This document shows positions 60,519 to 64,000 of a stretch of 64,000 nt of DNA, one piece after another. The notes under the pieces were generated by a model that worked only from the letters and a program-made list of their open reading frames with translations, made no database searches and was not told where the DNA came from. Source of the DNA: JAAFHI01 sp039793685 (GTDB lineage: Bacteria > Acidobacteriota > Blastocatellia > Chloracidobacteriales > Chloracidobacteriaceae); the NCBI GenBank assembly GCA_039793685.1, contig JBDRAL010000013.1, positions 62,001 to 126,000 on the forward strand, given 5' to 3'. The translations under genes were made by a program, and so were the position numbers. The first letter of the stretch is position 1, and each line of letters opens with the position of its first letter.

Positions 60519-60884
60519 ATGAAGTTTTTTGCCCAGTGCTTTTTTCTTTCGTTCATTCTCACCGCGATGCTCGGCATCGTCGCGTTCGCCTTCGAAAAGG
60601 ACATCACCTTCAGCCGCGATTTCACCATCGCCGGAACGGTCGTGAAAAAAGGGACCTACAAGGTGAAGTACGACGCCAAAACCAGTGAACTGACCATCCT
60701 CAAAGGCAAGGAGGTCATCGTGAAAACCCGCGCCACCGCGGAACAGCTTGCGGCGACATCCCGGCAGGAACAGCTCGGCTATCGCGAAAACGGCGGGACG
60801 GCGGAACTCAAAACCATCACGCTGGCCGGTTCGAAAGAACGGATCGTGGTGCAATCGGCCGATCTCGCCGCGCCCAACCAGTAA
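60519..60884 (+). CDS. Small secreted protein of unknown function
   Basis: 121 residues from the ATG at 60519, with GAGGT upstream. The signal peptide is residues 1-26 (CFFLSFILTAMLGIVAFAFE). The mature part has FSRDFTIAGTVVKKGTYKVK, then DAKTSELTILKGKEVIVKTRA, a small beta-rich domain of a kind that is frequent in Acidobacteria secretomes. No enzyme residues are visible. A strong intrinsic terminator lies 22 bp after the stop. It is transcribed alone, divergent from emrA. Confidence 0.75.
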   Translation: MKFFAQCFFLSFILTAMLGIVAFAFEKDITFSRDFTIAGTVVKKGTYKVKYDAKTSELTILKGKEVIVKTRATAEQLAATSRQEQLGYRENGGTAELKTITLAGSKERIVVQSADLAAPNQ

Positions 60885-60906
60885 AAAAACACCATCAACA
60901 AAACCG

Positions 60907-60939
60907 AACGGGCGTCCGGTCACACGGACGCCCGTTTTT
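60907..60939 (+). terminator. Rho-independent terminator
   Basis: AACGGGCGTCCG (60907-60918) pairs perfectly with CGGACGCCCGTT (60925-60936), 6-nt loop, followed by TTTTT (60935-60939). It ends the small secreted-protein gene. Confidence 0.92.
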
Positions 60940-61061
60940 CATCGGATTGAAGTGTGGCGTTCACGCCGGAACGACTGAAACGCCACGGCTCATTTTCGCC
61001 TTTTTGCGCCTAAAAACCCTGAATCGTGGCAATTTTTCGCCTTTTTCAACCTCTGGAGGAA

Positions 61062-61078
61062 TTGGCACGCCGCTTGCA
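61062..61078 (+). promoter_or_regulatory. Sigma-54 (-24/-12) promoter
   Basis: TTGGCACGCCGCTTGCA matches the consensus TTGGCACRNNNNTTGCW with the invariant GG (61064-61065) and GC (61076-61077) 10 bp apart. Transcription would start near 61089, about 93 nt before the His/Arg-rich protein gene. Upstream, TTTTCGCCTTTTT occurs twice (60993-61005, 61034-61046), and GCCACG/CGTGGC (60982-60987, 61025-61030) form an inverted pair, possible activator sites. Confidence 0.7.
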
Positions 61079-61181
61079 ATGAGGAAAGTCGAACAAAACG
61101 GGCAAGCCGACGGAACGAAATCGCCGATCACGCCGACTTCCCGAGTATTGGACCCGCGGATAAACAATCGGAGTCAATTTT

Positions 61182-61400
61182 ATGAAGCGTACTTTCTGTT
61201 TTGCACTCGCGGTGGTTTGCTGGCTGGGCTTCTCGGCCGTTTCCTTCGCCGCGCCGACCTCCGCCGAGCCGACCGCTCAGGGCGCCGCCCCCGCCAAGCC
61301 CGCCGCCAAGGGTCACCGGCGCCATCGTCGGCATCACCGCCGCCACCATCGGCGTCACCACCGCGGACACAAGATGAATCCGACCCCCAAGAAGGGATAG
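61182..61400 (+). CDS. Small secreted His/Arg-rich protein
   Basis: 72 residues. A signal peptide (1-23, FCFALAVVCWLGFSAVSFA) is followed by an Ala/Pro/Thr linker and a tail (about 44-66) built from HRR/HHRR units with roughly a dozen histidines and as many arginines. It is predicted to be periplasmic or extracellular. His tails of this type can bind Zn, Ni or Cu; the Arg content could bind nucleic acid or acidic polymers. It has no known family. A sigma-54-like promoter lies in front and a strong terminator follows, so it is a separately controlled single gene. Confidence 0.7.
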   Translation: MKRTFCFALAVVCWLGFSAVSFAAPTSAEPTAQGAAPAKPAAKGHRRHRRHHRRHHRRHHRGHKMNPTPKKG

Positions 61401-61432
61401 TCAGACCAAATCGGTTTTCAGCATTTACCCGC

Positions 61433-61473
61433 GGGGGAACGGATTTCGCGTATCCGTTCCCCCGTTCTATTTT
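61433..61473 (+). terminator. Rho-independent terminator after the His/Arg-rich gene
   Basis: GGGGGAACGGAT (61433-61444) pairs perfectly over 12 bp with ATCCGTTCCCCC (61452-61463) around a 7-nt loop, followed by a T-rich tail (GTTCTATTTT). Confidence 0.9.
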
Positions 61474-61528
61474 ACGAACCGTGTGAATCCTGTGCCCTCA
61501 CCCAACGGCTTTCAAAAGACCAACCAAA

Positions 61529-61735
61529 ATGAAGACCTTTCTACTGACCCTTCTTTCGCTTGTCATCGGTTACGGAATCGGTGTCGGCGCGGGCTTCGGC
61601 CTCGTTCATCTGCTTTCCAGCAACCGGCACGACAAGTCGATGGAAGCCGCGATGACCGGGTTCTTCGTCGCGGGACCGATTGTCGCCCTGCTGTCGGCGG
61701 GTGGGATGCTGGCGTTCCGGTTGCTTGCGAAGTGA
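61529..61735 (+). CDS. Small two-helix membrane protein
   Basis: 68 residues. Two hydrophobic segments (about 3-29, LLTLLSLVIGYGIGVGAGFG, and 43-65, GFFVAGPIVALLSAGGMLAF) are joined by a short polar loop RHDKSME. Glycine-zipper-like spacing in the first helix suggests packing with a partner. No family is recognised. It has no clear ribosome site and lies 55 bp after a terminator, so it needs its own promoter. A hairpin repeat starts 44 bp downstream. Confidence 0.55.
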   Translation: MKTFLLTLLSLVIGYGIGVGAGFGLVHLLSSNRHDKSMEAAMTGFFVAGPIVALLSAGGMLAFRLLAK

Positions 61736-61762
61736 ATAAAGCAAGGGTTACGGGCGTGCGAC

Positions 61763-61869
61763 CAACTGAAGTTGATAGCCCACAGCCGGACCGAAGGGAG
61801 GCTGTGGGAAAACAATGACGCGCGGAAAAACATTTCTCTCCCATACCCTCCCTTCGGTCCGGGTATGGG
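61763..61869. repeat. Two covarying hairpins in inverted orientation
   Basis: CCCACAGCC/GGCTGTGGG (61779-61808) and CCCATACCC/GGGTATGGG (61840-61869), each with a 12-nt loop; the loops GGACCGAAGGGA and TCCCTTCGGTCC are exact complements. The first is nearly identical, with its flanks, to the one at 14947-14976. Confidence 0.9.
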
Positions 61870-61919
61870 CTATCTTCTCGGGCCTTATCCATCTGAAAAC
61901 CGCCATCGCTTGAAAACAC

Positions 61920-63860
61920 CTACTGCGCCGCAACGTGGACCTTCAGTCCGGAAGCGTGCTTCGCGTCGCGATACACCCGATGGGTCGCGATGGTGAAATC
62001 CGCGTCGGTGGCCTTGTAAATATCGCAGAACTTCTGCGGATTGCGGTCCACCAGCGGGAACCACGAACTCTGCACCTGAATCATGATCCGGTGGCCCTTT
62101 TTGAACGTGTGGTTCACGTCCTGCACGTTGAAGGGCACGCGCGTGACCGTGTTCGGCCTGAGCGCGGACGGCGTTTCGAAACTTTCCCGATACTTCGCCC
62201 GCATCACTTCCCCGCGCACGAGCATTTCATAGCCGCCCATCTTGAAATTCGTCGGGTTGGGATCGGCGTTGGGCGTGTCGTCGGGAAAAACGTCGATGAG
62301 CTTGACCACGAAATCGGCGTCCGTGCCAGTCGTCGAAATGAACAGATCGGCGAGCAGCTTCCCGGAAAGCGTGACGTCCTCGGTTAAAACATCGGTTTTG
62401 TAAACGAGCACGTCGGGCCGCTGCGACGCGAACCGCTGGTCTTCCGTCATGTACTCCCGACCGCGCGAAATCGTGATTTCGTTCGTGTAGGGCACGGGTT
62501 TCGCCGGGTCGCTGACGTACTGATCGAACGCCTCGCCGGTTTCCTTCGGCGCGTCGAACGACAGCTTGCCGTTCGGGTGGAAGTAGAGCGTTTTCTCGAT
62601 CGTGCCCTTGGGCGGCCACGATTCGTAGCTTTTCCACTGGTTCGAACCGGTCTGAAACGCGAGCACTTCCGGCTGGTTCAACTCGCCTTCGCCCTTGAGG
62701 AAGTGGTTGAAGAACTTCAACTCGACTTCGCTCCGGTAAAACTCCGACGTTTTCGAGCCGAACTGCGCGTTGCCGAGCTGGCTGCCGTCACTGCGCGCCC
62801 AGCCGCCGTGAAACCACGGACCGATGACCATCACGTTGTGGATGCCGGGGTTGTTGCGCTCGATTTCATCGTAGATGTGCAGCGGTCCGTAGAGGTCCTC
62901 CGCGTCGAACCAGCCGCCGACCGTCATCACCGCCGGGGCGACTTTTTTCAAATGCGGCAGCAGGTTGCGCGACTTCCAGAACTCGTCGTAGTTCGGATGG
63001 GCGAGAAAATCGTTCCAGAAACCGATGTTGCCCTTCAGATACTTCGGGTTGGCGTTCGACACCGCGCCCATTTCGAGGAAGAACTTGTAGGCGTCGGGCG
63101 TGCCGTGCTTGAACGGCGGCGGGAATTCCGTCGTCGGCTTCGGACGCGGCGGACCGAAAAACGTGAAGAAGTTGAACGAGTCAATCAGGTAAAAGGCCCC
63201 GTTGTGGTGCATGTCGTCGCCGATGAACCAGTCGGCGATGGGGGCCTGCGGCGAGACGGCCTTGAGCGCCGGGTGCGCGTCAATCATCCCCGTCGCGGCG
63301 TAGAAACCGGGATAGGAAATCCCCCACATCCCGACGTTTCCGTTGTTGTTTGCGACGTTTTTCACGAGCCATTCGACCGTGTCGTAGGTGTCGCTCGACT
63401 CGTCGATCTGTTTGCCCGTCTTTTTCGGATTGTGCGGACGCATGTTGTCGTATTCGCCTTCTGACATGAGCCGTCCGCGAACGTCCTGATAAACCACGAT
63501 GTAGCCCGCGCGGGCGATGTCGTCGGACGGGCCGATGTGTTCCTTGTAGGCGTCCGCCCCGTAAGGCGACACGCTGTAGGGGGTACGGTTGAGCAGAATC
63601 GGGTATTTCTTCGAGGTGTCGCGCGGGGCGTAAATGCTGGTGAAAAGTTTTACGCCGTCGCGCATCGGAATCTGCACTTCGGTCTTGGCGTAGTTGGCCT
63701 TTACGTCAAACGCCAACTGCGGCGCGGTCGTCTGCGCCACAACGACATCCGAAGAACGGTATGGAATCCCGACCGTCCTGGGAGACAGTACCCCGACCGT
63801 TAGGGAGGGGAGAGATAGAAACAGTGCGGCAAAAAGAACGCTTCGGACGAAACGCTTCAT
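61920..63860 (-). CDS. Secreted CocE/NonD-family hydrolase (X-Pro dipeptidyl-peptidase type)
   Basis: 646 residues; the ATG at 63860 has GGAGG before it and starts a signal peptide (SVLFAALFLSLPSLTVGVLS). The alpha/beta-hydrolase core has PMRDGVKLFTSIYAPRDT, YIVVYQDVRGRLMSEGEYDN and the nucleophile in GMWGISYPGFYA. VMTVGGWFDAEDLYGPL holds the likely catalytic Asp, and GPWFHGGWAR the His. The C-terminal jelly-roll domain (about 440-646: LSGKLLADLFISTTGTDADFVVKL, GHRIMIQVQSSWFP) is the galactose-binding-like part of this family. Members cut X-Pro peptides, cocaine-type esters or glutaryl side chains. It is read alone and opposite the small membrane protein gene. Confidence 0.92.
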   Translation of the reverse strand: MKRFVRSVLFAALFLSLPSLTVGVLSPRTVGIPYRSSDVVVAQTTAPQLAFDVKANYAKTEVQIPMRDGVKLFTSIYAPRDTSKKYPILLNRTPYSVSPYGADAYKEHIGPSDDIARAGYIVVYQDVRGRLMSEGEYDNMRPHNPKKTGKQIDESSDTYDTVEWLVKNVANNNGNVGMWGISYPGFYAATGMIDAHPALKAVSPQAPIADWFIGDDMHHNGAFYLIDSFNFFTFFGPPRPKPTTEFPPPFKHGTPDAYKFFLEMGAVSNANPKYLKGNIGFWNDFLAHPNYDEFWKSRNLLPHLKKVAPAVMTVGGWFDAEDLYGPLHIYDEIERNNPGIHNVMVIGPWFHGGWARSDGSQLGNAQFGSKTSEFYRSEVELKFFNHFLKGEGELNQPEVLAFQTGSNQWKSYESWPPKGTIEKTLYFHPNGKLSFDAPKETGEAFDQYVSDPAKPVPYTNEITISRGREYMTEDQRFASQRPDVLVYKTDVLTEDVTLSGKLLADLFISTTGTDADFVVKLIDVFPDDTPNADPNPTNFKMGGYEMLVRGEVMRAKYRESFETPSALRPNTVTRVPFNVQDVNHTFKKGHRIMIQVQSSWFPLVDRNPQKFCDIYKATDADFTIATHRVYRDAKHASGLKVHVAAQ

Positions 63861-63936
63861 GGGGGCCTCCAAAAGTGGGATGACGCGATTCTGACCGGAC
63901 GCGACCGCCGCTGTCCATCCACCCCGGAAAGACGAA

Positions 63937-63968
63937 CCGGGCGCGAACCTGTGAAGGTCCGCGCCCGG
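63937..63968 (-). terminator. Hairpin near the right edge, probable end of a gene beyond the window
   Basis: CCGGGCGCG (63937-63945) pairs with CGCGCCCGG (63960-63968); four more pairs form inside after one mismatch, with a GTGA loop. On the minus strand it follows a TAA (63995-63993) that could end a gene entering from the right. A weak T-rich tract follows. No protein can be read from the five bases beyond the TAA. Confidence 0.45.
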
Positions 63969-64000
63969 TCGGTTGTATCGCTTGCGCGAGGGTTACTGGA

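Noticed and set aside
1..64000. tRNA, rRNA, origin or riboswitch.
   Set aside because: No tRNA-like TPsiC or anticodon arms, rRNA segments, DnaA-box clusters or conserved riboswitch cores were recognised by reading; a covariance search could still find short RNAs.

Overview
This 64 kb window is GC-rich chromosomal DNA of a Gram-negative bacterium. The evidence is an outer-membrane beta-barrel porin, an EmrA/EmrB-type efflux pair, lipoprotein and signal-peptide genes, and a type IV pilus-type chemosensory cluster. The mix of periplasmic-propeller sensor kinase, Ser/Thr kinase fused to a sulfatase-modifying-factor domain, Uma2 protein, response-regulator/thioredoxin-reductase fusion beside a cyclic-nucleotide-domain kinase, and CocE-type secreted hydrolase is typical of Acidobacteriota (Blastocatellia-like). 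That placement is an inference; no rRNA or other decisive marker is present. No tRNA, rRNA, CRISPR array or prophage was seen.

Layout. 1-9.2 kb: the 3' part of an ATP-dependent RNA ligase, an MDR oxidoreductase, a LysR regulator divergent from a YqhD-like alcohol dehydrogenase, a Uma2 protein between two copies of one repeat element, a membrane hydroxylase fused to a pilin-like domain, a DUF4436-like membrane protein and an ATP-grasp-like protein. 9.7-14.8 kb: a large propeller sensor histidine kinase gene cut by a complete ISKra4-type insertion sequence with a perfect 9-bp target duplication. 15-18.2 kb: a copper operon (MerR/CueR-like regulator, CopZ-like chaperone, CopA-like ATPase) with a MerR-type operator. 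18.4-21.5 kb: two histidine kinases with receiver domains. 21.7-24.8 kb: ClpS and an unusual ClpA. 24.9-30.5 kb: a small membrane protein, ribosomal protein L28, a secreted protein, the kinase/FGE fusion and the porin. 30.6-44.6 kb: a chemosensory operon on the minus strand whose order matches pilGHIJK-chpABC with a PATAN-domain gene added. 44.9-50.9 kb: PPK2, FolD, a lipoprotein, a TPR protein and gamma-glutamyltransferase. 51-51.7 kb: an AT-rich SUKH immunity-like gene with a possible toxin tail. 51.7-60 kb: a redox and stress group (cNMP-domain kinase, REC/thioredoxin-reductase fusion, DedA-rhodanese, alcohol dehydrogenase, EmrB, EmrA). 60.5-63.9 kb: three small secreted or membrane proteins, one behind a sigma-54-like promoter, and a secreted X-Pro-type peptidase.

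The most striking non-coding feature is the density of repeats between genes. Many gaps hold degenerate heptanucleotide repeats arranged as inverted pairs, each locus with its own heptamer. One of these has 43-nt arms that fill the cheA-cheB gap. A second family is a small hairpin whose stem covaries between copies. A third is a composite element found at two loci. Several genes take their stop codon from inside such a repeat.
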